DNA of 64,000 nucleotides from Streptomyces huasconensis (GCA_004010275.1 RBWT01000003.1:48861-112860); one strand, 5' to 3'; counted from the first letter of the stretch, positions 46,914 to 55,408 are shown. A program made the numbers and translations. The notes: generated from the sequence alone by a model not told the origin.

Positions 46914-48175
46914 GCGGTGGTGCCTCCCGGGGACGGCGGGATCAGATCAGCCAGCAGGAGCATTCTGGCGCGGCGGGCGTCATCGAACCGCGCCAGGTAC
47001 TCCCGGACCGGCCGGTACCCCCGGTGCGCCTCCAGCAGCTGGCGCAGCCCGTCAAGCTGCCGCACCACCCGGACCGAACCGAGAGTCGGGCTCGTACTGA
47101 GCAGGTCATGGCCGACGCTCACTGCGGCATCCAGGTCACCCCGGCGCACGTGGATGTCCACCAGGCTGATCCGGCTGAGGGCCAGGGACCGCGCCCGCCC
47201 CGCCTCGCGAAGTGCAACAGCTTGTTCGGCGTGCGACAGCGCCTCGTCGTACTGCTCCAGGTCACGCAGGATCAGAGCTGACTCGCTGGCCAGCGCGGCG
47301 GCGTCGAACGGGCTCAGCCACGGGTGATCAGCGGCTGGCGAAGCCTCCAGCTCACGGTGCGCGGCCTCCAGCGCGTGGGCGGCTGCGGTGCGCTGGGACG
47401 CGACCGCCAGCGCACGCGCCTGCATGGTGTGCAGCCGCGCCGTCAGCACGGGAATCCGAGGCCCCTGCGCGGCCAGTCCGAGTCCGGTCCGCGCCCAGCC
47501 GACAGCCCCGGCCGGATCTCCGGTCTCAAGGGCAAGGTGGCTGCTGCTCGCAACGACGTGCGCGGCCAACGGGAGGTCACCAGAGGTGCGGGCCAGAGGG
47601 AGAGCGCGGGCGAAGTGCTGGGCCGCGCGGTCGTCATGACCTGAGTCGTGAGCCATCCAGCCCGCCATCTCGGTCAGCGCGGCTGCGGCGGCGAACACCT
47701 GCGTACCGCTGCCGAGGTCGACCAGACGGGGCGCCACCCGGTCCGACAGGTGCCGGACGACAGCCCCGTACAACCTGCCGCCGCCGGTCTGCCGGTCAGC
47801 GCTGCGGAAATGATCCATCGCCACCAGGTCGTCACCGTCCGGCGGCGGCCGGTCCGTCCGCTCCTGCTCGGCGGTCGCCGGCCCGGGCTCCCACGAGCGT
47901 CGAGCCAGCCCCAGCAGGTGGCCGGGGATGTGGAAGGCGTCGGCGATCTGCTCGAACAGGGTCAGCTTCTCCACCCGGCTCTTGCCGTTCATGTAGTCGT
48001 ACAGCCGCCCCTGCGTGATGTCGACGGCGGCAGCGATGCGCCGCGTACTGACTCCACGCGCATTGAGTATCCGGAACACCGCGCCCATGTCCCGCTCGGT
48101 GCACGCCTGGAGCAGGCGTTCATCCCCGAGCAGACCCGCGACGACCTCACGCGGGTCCGGTGACAGACGGTCCAT
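46910..48175 (-). CDS. XRE-family regulator with TPR-like C-terminus
   Basis: About 421 residues. Helix-turn-helix: AVFRILNARGVSTRRIAAAV and DITQGRLYDYMNGKSRVEKL. The rest is a helical-repeat domain with TPR-like pairs (RAAQHFARALPLARTSGDLP; QYDEALSHAEQAVALREAGR), the layout of peptide- or ligand-sensing regulators. Start at 48175 has GGGAGAG 7 bases upstream; the longer frame to 48280 lacks one. It is divergent from the ATP-binding protein and close to the RiPP genes, so it is the best candidate for the cluster's regulator. Confidence 0.85.
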   Translation of the reverse strand: MDRLSPDPREVVAGLLGDERLLQACTERDMGAVFRILNARGVSTRRIAAAVDITQGRLYDYMNGKSRVEKLTLFEQIADAFHIPGHLLGLARRSWEPGPATAEQERTDRPPPDGDDLVAMDHFRSADRQTGGGRLYGAVVRHLSDRVAPRLVDLGSGTQVFAAAAALTEMAGWMAHDSGHDDRAAQHFARALPLARTSGDLPLAAHVVASSSHLALETGDPAGAVGWARTGLGLAAQGPRIPVLTARLHTMQARALAVASQRTAAAHALEAAHRELEASPAADHPWLSPFDAAALASESALILRDLEQYDEALSHAEQAVALREAGRARSLALSRISLVDIHVRRGDLDAAVSVGHDLLSTSPTLGSVRVVRQLDGLRQLLEAHRGYRPVREYLARFDDARRARMLLLADLIPPSPGGTTA

Positions 48176-48403
48176 CTGCAACTCTCCCGGGTAGCGAATG
48201 GAACCGATGCTAAGGCCACCGCAGCTCACCTGACTCCGCGTTGGAGTCACCTTCTGGAGTCTCCCCATGCCCTCCTCCACGCGTTAACTGACTGTCAGCC
48301 GCCGGGAGGCGTACCCGTGAACGCACCTCGGCGTCGCCCCGCCCGCAGGCTCCTCCCCCGAGGCACGCGGGAGGGGCATCCCCCCAGCTGCCCAGACCAA
48401 GGC

Positions 48404-48838
48404 GTGACGATGACCATGACCAACGAACGAGTGAGTCCGGGCCAATACCCGCGCCAGAGCACCACCCTCGCGAACGAGGCCGCCAGTGTTCCGGTGGCGC
48501 GTCAGATAGTCCGCGAGGCATGCGCGGAGTGGGGCATGGACCAGGACGCCGCAGAGACAGGCACGCTCCTGATCTCCGAAATCGTCACCAACGCAGTCCG
48601 CCACGGTCACTCTCACAGCGTCCGGGTGATCGCCGAGCAGCCGCGCCCCGACCGGCTCCGTGTCGCCGTGGTCGACAAGTCCCGCCGCATGCCCGAGCTG
48701 AACATCGTTGGACCAGACGCCATCGGCGGCCGTGGCCTCCTCCTGGTCGACGCCCTCTCCGACCGCTGGGGAACCGATCTCCTTCCCTGGGGTAAGCGCG
48801 TCTGGGCTGAGATTGCCATCAAGGTCGGCGACCAATGA
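48404..48838 (+). CDS. RsbW-like ATP-binding protein (HATPase_c_2)
   Basis: About 144 residues; a GHKL ATPase of the anti-sigma-factor kind. N-box ISEIVTNAVRHGHSHSV near residue 60, G1 AVVDKSRRMPEL near 90 and G2 DAIGGRGLLLVDALSDRWG near 108. Streptomyces hold dozens, commonly beside XRE regulators, where they are thought to act with or against them. GTG 48404, ATG 48410 and ATG 48416 are all possible starts; none has a strong ribosome site. Its stop overlaps the next gene (ATGA). Confidence 0.8.
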   Translation: MTMTMTNERVSPGQYPRQSTTLANEAASVPVARQIVREACAEWGMDQDAAETGTLLISEIVTNAVRHGHSHSVRVIAEQPRPDRLRVAVVDKSRRMPELNIVGPDAIGGRGLLLVDALSDRWGTDLLPWGKRVWAEIAIKVGDQ

Positions 48839-49071
48839 CCGGCCGCCACCGCATGCTGCAAGCCGACGGGGTGACCGCCGGCACCGGGCTCCTGGGAGCC
48901 GTCGCCGCTGGGCTCGGGCTGGTGGTGTCCATGGTCTTCGACGAAGTCCACACGGAGTCTGTCCCGACTGCCTATTCCGTTCCCGACAAGGAGCCGCACG
49001 TAGCGGCTCTCGCCACACCGGGCCGCCCCCACAGCCATCCCTGCCGGTGTGCGCGGCGCCATAGCCCCTGA
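48835..49071 (+). CDS. Small membrane-associated protein, unknown function
   Basis: A 78-residue protein with one hydrophobic helix (TAGTGLLGAVAAGLGLVVSM) followed by a polar tail with clustered His, Cys and Arg at the end (HSHPCRCARRH). It is translationally coupled to the RsbW-like gene. I do not recognise it; the C-terminal part could be altered by an indel. Confidence 0.5.
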   Translation: MTGRHRMLQADGVTAGTGLLGAVAAGLGLVVSMVFDEVHTESVPTAYSVPDKEPHVAALATPGRPHSHPCRCARRHSP

Positions 49072-49356
49072 ACCCGTCCCGGACCGGACGACTGGCCACT
49101 ACGTCCCCGGCCACCGGGACGCACCACCCTCCGCGCGTATCCGTCCGTCGCCGTCGGCCAGCGCGCGGGACGGTGCCTCACGCCTGAGGGGGACCGCAAC
49201 GGCCGTCCGCCCGATCCCCTGGGACGAATGGCCCAACTACCCCCGGCCGGGGCACAACGCTCGTTCACACCAACTGCCCCGGCTGAGCCCCGCTCGCCGT
49301 CCGGAAGCCGCGGGCGGCGGCTGCCACTGTTGGATACCTGAGAGATGAGGAGACTC
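49072..49356. other. Leader region of the RiPP operon
   Basis: 285 bases with no recognisable gene; open frames here are Pro/Arg-rich. It should carry the promoter of the precursor-maturase operon. The end holds the precursor's ribosome site (GAGATGAGGAGACTC just before ATG 49357). Confidence 0.5.
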
Positions 49357-49623
49357 ATGCAACAGCCCTTGACGTCACTGGATCAGGGCAAGCCCTGGGG
49401 ACTCGGACGCATGCGGCCCTACCCAGCTGCCGCCGTCCTCTCCGCCGCCCGGCCCGTCCTGGACCCGCGTACGCAGGTCCCCACGTGGGTCGGCCCCGAC
49501 GGCGCACCGCTGACGGTGGAGGCCAAGCACAAGCGGTCGGAGACGTCGCAGGAGACGAGCACGAAGACCAGCCTGGACGGCACTCCGGACCAGGGGAGCG
49601 ACCAGAACGGGGACACCGACTGA
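49357..49623 (+). CDS. ATP-grasp-modified RiPP precursor (graspetide/imiditide type)
   Basis: An 88-residue precursor peptide. The leader contains KPWGLGRMRPYPAAAVL, matching the PWGLRRM-type recognition motif of precursors in the ATP-grasp target family, and the family segment DPRTQVPTWVGPDGAPL. The C-terminal core is unusually rich in Ser/Thr and Asp/Glu (SETSQETSTKTSLDG, then TPDQGSDQNGDTD), the side chains joined as esters in graspetides. It holds one Asp-Gly (LDG) and an Asn-Gly (QNGD), where an aspartimide could form. ATG 49357 has AGGAG 5 bases upstream. The TGA overlaps the ATP-grasp start (TGATG). Confidence 0.88.
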   Translation: MQQPLTSLDQGKPWGLGRMRPYPAAAVLSAARPVLDPRTQVPTWVGPDGAPLTVEAKHKRSETSQETSTKTSLDGTPDQGSDQNGDTD

Positions 49624-50588
49624 TGGCTGTGGGTGGGCCGCCCGTCCTCGTTGTCACGCGCCTGGACGACGCGACCGCTGATGAAGTGATCACTGAACTG
49701 AACCGGCGTCGCGTGCCAGTGGTCCGCCTGGACCCCGGCGACTTCCCCCGCGAGGTGACCCTGTCCGGAGCCTTCGACAGCACCGGGACCGGTGGCACTC
49801 TCGCCACCGCGTCCCGGAGCGTCGACCTCGGGAACGTCCGCTCGGTGTACTGGCGGCGGCCCACCCCCTACACCGCCGACCTTGCCATGGACGAGCAGAC
49901 CGGCCGATGGGCCGTCGAAGAAGCCCGCCACGGGCTCGGCGGCATTCTCGCCACTCTCCCCGGCGCGTACTACCTGAACCACCCATGGCGCAACAGAGAT
50001 GCCGAGTACAAGCCGGCGCAACTGGCCACGGCTGCCGCCTGCGGTTTTGCCGTGCCACCCACGCTCATCACCAACGTCCCCGACCGCGCCCGCGCCTTCG
50101 CCGCTGAACACGGGCCGGTCATCTACAAGCCGCTCAGGGAAACCGAGTACGCCGATGACACCGGCCGCGCGCTGACCGTCTGGATCGAGGACGTCACCCC
50201 AGGCCAGATCGACAACCGCCTACGCCACACTGCGCACCTGTTCCAGCAGCGCGTCCGCAAGTCCGCCGACATCCGCCTCACCGCCGTCGGCGACCACCTC
50301 ACCGCCGTCCGCATCGACGGCTCACCTGGCGTGGACTGGCGCCGCCATTACGACCGGCTCACCTACACCCCCGTGCCCGTTCCTGCGGCCATCGTCAAAG
50401 GCGTGCGCGCCTACCTCGATGCTTTCGGACTCACCTTTGGCGCTTTCGACTTCGGTCTGGACCGTGAGGGCGTCTGGCACTGGTATGAGTGCAATCCCAA
50501 CGGTCAATGGGCCTGGTTCCCCGACCACATCACCGCTCCCCTCACGCACGCCATCGCCGACCGCCTACAGCACGGAGCCCTCGCATGA
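49623..50588 (+). CDS. ATP-grasp ribosomal peptide maturase
   Basis: A 321-residue ATP-grasp ligase, intact, that joins Ser/Thr hydroxyls to Asp/Glu carboxyls of the precursor. N-terminal domain VLVVTRLDDATADEVITELN and VRSVYWRRPTPY (the family's WRRP motif); central ATP-grasp fold with VIYKPLRETEYADDTGRALT; C-terminal metal/ATP site FGAFDFGLDREGVWHWYECN followed by PNGQWAWF. These are the marks of the maturase group found beside PWGLRRM precursors. One-base overlap with the precursor and 4-base overlap (ATGA) with the methyltransferase. Confidence 0.92.
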   Translation: MAVGGPPVLVVTRLDDATADEVITELNRRRVPVVRLDPGDFPREVTLSGAFDSTGTGGTLATASRSVDLGNVRSVYWRRPTPYTADLAMDEQTGRWAVEEARHGLGGILATLPGAYYLNHPWRNRDAEYKPAQLATAAACGFAVPPTLITNVPDRARAFAAEHGPVIYKPLRETEYADDTGRALTVWIEDVTPGQIDNRLRHTAHLFQQRVRKSADIRLTAVGDHLTAVRIDGSPGVDWRRHYDRLTYTPVPVPAAIVKGVRAYLDAFGLTFGAFDFGLDREGVWHWYECNPNGQWAWFPDHITAPLTHAIADRLQHGALA

Positions 50589-51708
50589 CCGACCCCGCCG
50601 ACCTGCGCCACCAACTCGCCGCCGTCGTCCCTGTGGACGACCCGGCTTGGCGCACAGCCCTCGAAACCGTGCCCCGCGAACTCTTCCTCGGCAACGGCCT
50701 GTTCCAGTTCGATGGCCGCCAGTGGACCCCCGTGCACCGCGACCAGACCGATCCCGGAAAGTGGCTGGGGCTCGTCTACCAAGACACCACCTGGGTCACC
50801 CAAGTCGACGGCACCACCGCTGTAGACGCCACCGGACCCGTCACCGGCCGCCCCACCTCGTCCAGCACCCTGCCCTCCCTGGTCGTGCGCATGTTCGACG
50901 TCGCCGGCATCAGCGAGGGTCACAAGGTGTTGGAGATCGGCACTGGCACCGGCTATTCCACTGCGATCCTGTGTAGCCGCCTTGGCGACAAGAACGTGTA
51001 CGCCATCGAGTACGACCCGGGCTTGGCCGCCGCGGCGGCGACCACGTCCACGCCGCCGGGTATCACCCCACCCTGATCACCGGCGACGGCCTCGCCGGAC
51101 ACAAGGACGACGCCGAATACGACCACATCGTGGCCACCTGCGCCGTCCGCCACATCCCTCCAGCCTGGCTGTACCAAGTACGCGCCGGTGGAACCATCAC
51201 CACCACCATCAGCGGATGGATGCTCGCGTCCGGACTCGTCCGCCTCACCGTCCAGGACGACGGCACCGCCACCGGCCGCTTCCACACCGACCAGATCAGC
51301 TACATGCTCGCCCGCCCACACGAACGCCCACCCCGACCCACCTTCCACCAGCATCCCGGCCAGACCCGCGCCACCCGCGTGAACCCAGCACTCCTGGAAG
51401 ACTGGACCGGGCAGTTCCTCGCTCAGCTCGCCGCACCGTCCGCCGAACTCATGACCACCAGCACGGGGGCGATCCTCGTGGACGTCGCCACCGGGTCGCA
51501 GGCGTGGACCGAACCGGCCGGAGGCGGCTGGACCGTGCACCAGCGCGGCCCTCTTCGCCTCTGGGATCAGGTGGAAGACGCTCTCACTGTCTGGCAGGAC
51601 GCGGGCTCACCACCACACTCCGACCTCGGCCTGACCGTGGACCCGGACGGCACCCAACGGGTGTGGCTTGGAGCACCCGACGGCCGCTCCTGGAACCTGC
51701 CGGCCTGA
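50585..51708 (+). CDS. PIMT-like O-methyltransferase of the RiPP cluster (frameshifted here)
   Basis: A homologue of protein-L-isoaspartate O-methyltransferase, about 374 residues, with an extra C-terminal domain. The PIMT-type stretch reads DPAWRTALETVPRELFLGN, then STLPSLVVRMFDVAGI and motif I KVLEIGTGTGYSTAILCSRL near residue 118. The frame changes near 51045; it resumes GYHPTLITGDGLAGH and HIVATCAVRHIPPAW. The extension (VNPALLEDWTGQFLAQLA to WLGAPDGRSWNLPA) is typical of ATP-grasp-associated methyltransferases. In imiditides the homologue methylates one Asp of the esterified peptide, which then closes to an aspartimide. Followed by a hairpin terminator. Confidence 0.88.
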
Positions 51709-51724
51709 CCTACCGATCAGAAGA

Positions 51725-51753
51725 GCGCCCGTCACCAAGCTGGGGCCGGGCGC
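51725..51753 (+). terminator. Hairpin after the RiPP operon
   Basis: GCGCCCG (51725-51731) pairs with CGGGCGC (51747-51753) around a 15-base loop, 17 bases after the methyltransferase stop. Confidence 0.55.
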
Positions 51754-52153
51754 CCTCAGGACGGCACCGGGGTAGGAGCGTCTCCTTACGTAGCCATCAA
51801 GGTCGCCACGGAAGCGCCCTCCTTACACGTTTGTGCAGGTCATAGCGTTGCTGTGATTGTCCCCGGCGTATAGCCCGACTCGTCTGCCCGTCAGGGCCTT
51901 TCGCCGGCCAAGGGTTGCCGGACGGGTCCAGTGGCGGCACTCGGCCGCCACGTGCCTCGGCACCGCCACCGGCCGCTTCCGCCCCCGACCGGCTCAGCTG
52001 CCCGTACCGTCCGTCACGCTCTCTCCGGTGTCCGCTTCAGGTGCCGGTTGAGCTGTTGCAGTGTCGCCCAGGAGCCTGGGTCGGTGCCGTCTCCCAGGGG
52101 GTAGTGGAGTGCGGGTTGATTTGGCTGGGGCGGGCGCCGACCTGTGGGTGCAG
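51754..52153. other. Island right end and flank, no gene recognised
   Basis: 400 bases holding the ACGTAGCCATCAAGGT relic (51788-51803), the attR-like site and then sequence of flanking-genome character. Open frames are shadows. No recombinase gene is present on this side either. Confidence 0.5.
51862..51888 (+). repeat. attR-like site: copy of the rnpB 3' end
   Basis: 27 bases identical to 38169-38195 except one (GTATAG for GTACAG). It is separated from the real rnpB by 13.7 kb and lacks the rest of the RNA gene, as expected for the distal end of an element integrated at the rnpB terminus. Confidence 0.75.
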
Positions 52154-52400
52154 GGCGCGTCCTCGGCCCGCACCAGCCGCAGCACGGCGCCGTCCGGTAT
52201 CCCGGCGGACTCCAGGGAGCTGTCGTGCGCGGGGGCCGAACCGTCCGCGGTGACGAGATGCCGCAGCATGGGCCGACCGGCGGTCTGATCACCGAGCAGC
52301 CCAGCACTTCGGGCAGCAGGAGCCCGACGGGCTCCTGGGAGGGATTCTTCGTGATCGACCGGTGGCCGAGAGCGACGAGCCCTTCACACCTCCGCGGTCA
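52154..52400 (-). pseudogene. Chimeric scrap: Imm49 C-terminal fragment joined to a YukD-like fragment
   Basis: Reading minus, EGLVALGH (complement of 52361-52385) matches SGEGLVALGPLAIA near the end of the Imm49 gene at 54372. Then PVGLLLPEVLG and, after a frame change, MLRHLVTADGSAPAHDSSLE and SAGIPDGAVLRLVRAEDAP resemble the ubiquitin-like YukD/EccD N-terminus of type VII secretion genes. Both pieces are incomplete. I read this as debris from recombination in a toxin/secretion locus. Confidence 0.4.
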
Positions 52401-52408
52401 TATCCGCC

Positions 52409-53284
52409 TCACGTGGGGAACTCGCCCAACCAACCGTGCTCCAACAGGTACTTGGGCAGGTAATCGGACTCGACATCAATCGGGATCTTCCCGTCGTACG
52501 CCAGGGAAGCGATCGCCAGGGGGCCCAGGGCGACGCTGCCGTCGATATCCGACTCCCGGTCCTCGTCCATGGTCCAGTACGCCTTGTGCAGCTTCAATGC
52601 CTCCTCCAAGGCCGGGCTGAAGCCGGCCTCGTCCTTCCGGACGAAGTGGTAGAAGAGGTTGATCGGCGGGTAGAGCACGCCGTCCAGTAGGTCGCGCGGA
52701 GCGATCGTCGCCACTGAGGGGCTCGACGCCTCAAACGTCGCGGTCAACTTCTCCACGAGGCCCGGCCGCCGCAGCCAGTACGTCTGCAGGGTGTCAACCC
52801 AGTGGTAGATGTACTCGTCGTACTCCCCCTCTGGAGATCGCAACCGCTCCAGCGGAACCTCGCACAGTTGCGTCATCCGCTGCCGCTCACGGCAGATGAC
52901 CGCCAGCCAGAAAGCAGTCAGCCACTTACCCGCATCGGCAGTCGAAAGCGGTCCGACAGCCGGAAGTGTCCGCATCTTGCCGTTGATACGGCATTCAACG
53001 GTTCCCTCGCTCGAACTTGTCATGGCGAACAGCGCCGAGCCCAGCTGCATCGCATTGACGACGGCCTCCCACGTCTCGACCGCATCCGCTTGCGGATCGA
53101 TGACACAGCGGGCGTTCAGCACCAGGAGTGCCGTGTCGAAGTGGGAGCTGATCAAGCCGGCAGCGCCGACGGAGTCCTCAAGACTGTCGATGCCCTTGCT
53201 CAGGTGTGTACCCAGCCGCTCCGCCAGCTGCTCAGCGCTGGGCTCTGGTCGCAGGTCATGCCGGGAGATAATTATTGCGGTCAC
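52409..53284 (-). CDS. Immunity protein, Imm49 family
   Basis: A 291-residue all-helical protein. Shared with the copy at 54372: WEAVVNAMQLGSALFAMTSS, GKWLTAFWLAVICRERQRMT, EYDEYIYHWVDTLQTYWLRR, LKLHKAYWTMDEDRESDIDG and SVALGPLAIASLAYDGKIPI followed by DVESDYLPKYLLEHGWLGEF. Imm49 proteins neutralise nuclease-type polymorphic toxins. GTG start overlaps the stop of the toxin-stalk frame (TAGTG). No toxin domain lies beside it. Confidence 0.85.
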   Translation of the reverse strand: MTAIIISRHDLRPEPSAEQLAERLGTHLSKGIDSLEDSVGAAGLISSHFDTALLVLNARCVIDPQADAVETWEAVVNAMQLGSALFAMTSSSEGTVECRINGKMRTLPAVGPLSTADAGKWLTAFWLAVICRERQRMTQLCEVPLERLRSPEGEYDEYIYHWVDTLQTYWLRRPGLVEKLTATFEASSPSVATIAPRDLLDGVLYPPINLFYHFVRKDEAGFSPALEEALKLHKAYWTMDEDRESDIDGSVALGPLAIASLAYDGKIPIDVESDYLPKYLLEHGWLGEFPT

Positions 53285-54362
53285 TAAAGAGTTCCCTTGC
53301 CGATATCGAAGCGCCGATACAAGAGGCCAGTGTTCCCTGCGCTGACCAGAGCACGCTCGCGCTGGGGCGGCGCTTGCTCGGAGACCGCCCGTGCGTCGGC
53401 GGACTTCTCGTGCGGCGCCGTGTCCCTGATGGGGTTGCCCTCCGCGTCGAGGCGGAGGGACTCACCGTCTTCCACGCGGACCCTGGTGCCCTCGAATTCG
53501 AGGGTGCTGTGTACCCGCTGGATGCCTGCCGTGGCGCCGGCCCCGGCGCGGATCCGGGACGTGACCTCCGCGACGGTCGGCAGTTTGCTGATCGCCTTGC
53601 CGCCCACGGTGAGCCCGGCTGAGACCGGGTCGGCGTACGTGCCGATCTTCGCGCCGATTCCGGCGGCCTTCGCGCCGAGGCCCGCCTTGCCGGCGACGGA
53701 GCCGCCCCTGGCGAGTGTGCCCAGTGGTCCGGCGCCGAGCGTGAGGATGTTGAAGGTGGTGGTCCCTGCGGCTTGGACCGGGTGCTCCTCCCACTGGTCC
53801 CAGGCCACCATGGCCTTGCCGAACTCGCGGGCAGCGGCCTTCTGCCGCTTCATGGTCTCGGTGTTCTCGTCGGCGAACTTGGTCTGGTCCATGGCCCAGT
53901 CCAGGGGGGTCAGCAGGTAGTAACCGGTGCCCATGGCGGCATCGCCGAGGTGGCCCCAGGCCTCCTTGGCCGAACCGCCGATCCCCACCAGGGCCCCAGG
54001 CCCTTGAGGGTGGCCCCGGCGCCGTCGACGGCGAAACCGTCGTACAGGTAATTCTTCAGGTGACCGCCGATGTCCCCGGGGGCGGTGGTCTCGCTCACCG
54101 GGCTGCCCCAGGGCAACTCCTCCGCCTGCTTGAGCACATCGGCGTCGGAGCCGTACATCACGGTCTGCTCAGTCGCCTTGTGGCTTCCGTCGTCCTCGAT
54201 GTACTTGGGGCCGCCCACGATCGCCGAGATCTTGTCGGCCGCCCGGCGCTCGGCGGCTCGGAAGGTGCTCTCGGCCGCGATCACGTCCGCCCACAACTTA
54301 ATGTTGCGGGCGACTTTGTCTTCGTCGTCCGATTTATGGGAACGGTCTACCGGGTTTCGTTT
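53284..54362 (-). pseudogene. Remnant of a secreted polymorphic toxin (stalk without toxin domain)
   Basis: About 350 codons open from just after the Imm49 stop, without a normal start. The translation DKVARNIKLWADVIAAEST, ISAIVGGPKYIEDDGSHKAT, DIGGHLKNYLYDGFAVDG and, after a frame change near 53995, GYYLLTPLDWAMDQTKFADE then TFNILTLGAGPLGTLARGGS looks like the central part of type VII-type secreted toxins of Streptomyces. It stops at RRFDIGKGTL with neither an N-terminal secretion domain nor a C-terminal toxin. Lying between two Imm49 genes, it is probably the scar of a displaced toxin. Confidence 0.6.
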
Positions 54363-54371
54363 TCAGGCGCA

Positions 54372-55238
54372 TCACGTATCGAATTCACCCACCCAGTTGC
54401 GGTGCAGAAGGGCCTTGGGCAGGTATGCGGACTCGACTTCGATCGGCATGTCGGCATCAAAGGCCATGCATGCGATGGCCAGTGGGCCGAGAGCGACCAG
54501 CCCCTCGCCGCTCTTGGACCGCGTCGCGTCTTCCGACCAGTATTCCTTGTGCCAGGTGACAGCCCGGGCAAGCGCTGTATTGAACTGTTCTGGATCTTGC
54601 CTCTGGTATCGATGGAAAACTTCCAAAGGCGGGTAGAGGATCTTGAGCATGAGCTCGACGTCGGCGATATGGGGAGCTGCGGGGTCGGTACCGTTGATGG
54701 CCGTGGCCAAGGTGTCCCAGGTCTCCTGGCGGCCGAACCAGGCGTTCTGCAGCGTTCCCACCCACGCGTAGATGTACTCGTCGAACTCCATTCCCGAAGC
54801 GCGGAGGAATGATACGGGCACACAGGCCAATTGCTCGAGGCGCTCGTTCTCGCGGCAGATCGCTGCCAGATAGTACGCAGTGAGCCAGTTACCGGCGTGC
54901 AGATAGTCCTGGGGGCCGGACGCGGGAAGATTCTTCATCTCATCGTGGCTTCCGATGCGGCACGGGACAGGCCCCTCGGGCGCCACGCCCGAGATGAACA
55001 AGCCAGATCCGACTTGCATGGCAGTGACCCAGGCCTGCCACGTCGGGAATTCCTCAACCGTGGGATCGGTCAGGCACGACCACTTGGCGACCGTGAGTGA
55101 CAGATCCAGAGCATCGAAGCGGTCAAACTCAGAGGTCTCCAGCTCGGAGAGCGCTTCTTCAGCGCTCTTCACGATCGGTTCCATGGCTTCGGCTGCGTTG
55201 TCCACGGCGAAGTCATGACGGGGAATTCTGACGACCAT
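54372..55238 (-). CDS. Immunity protein, Imm49 family (second copy)
   Basis: A 288-residue protein with the same motif order as the gene at 52409: WQAWVTAMQVGSGLFISGV, AGNWLTAYYLAAICRENERL, EFDEYIYAWVGTLQNAWFGR, ARAVTWHKEYWSEDATRSKS and VALGPLAIACMAFDADMPIE. The two proteins are clearly homologous but well diverged. AAAGGTGG lies upstream of the ATG. Together they form an immunity array, probably giving protection against two related toxins. Confidence 0.85.
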   Translation of the reverse strand: MVVRIPRHDFAVDNAAEAMEPIVKSAEEALSELETSEFDRFDALDLSLTVAKWSCLTDPTVEEFPTWQAWVTAMQVGSGLFISGVAPEGPVPCRIGSHDEMKNLPASGPQDYLHAGNWLTAYYLAAICRENERLEQLACVPVSFLRASGMEFDEYIYAWVGTLQNAWFGRQETWDTLATAINGTDPAAPHIADVELMLKILYPPLEVFHRYQRQDPEQFNTALARAVTWHKEYWSEDATRSKSGEGLVALGPLAIACMAFDADMPIEVESAYLPKALLHRNWVGEFDT

Positions 55239-55408
55239 ATGCCACCTTTCTCAGTGGGTCTGCGTGAGCTCTCAGTAGGGCGAAAAGAAGCCGCTGACGT
55301 CGGACTGAAGCCAACTCCAGCAGCGGGCTGTCGTAATCGTAGGTGGCCGCGCCAGGTCCTCTACGCCGAGGGCCGCTTGGGCGGCCTTGTACTGATAGCG
55401 CATTCGAC

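Noticed and set aside
49072..49348. A second RiPP precursor or small gene before the precursor
   Set aside because: Open frames lack a ribosome site and leader motif, and are Pro/Arg-rich.
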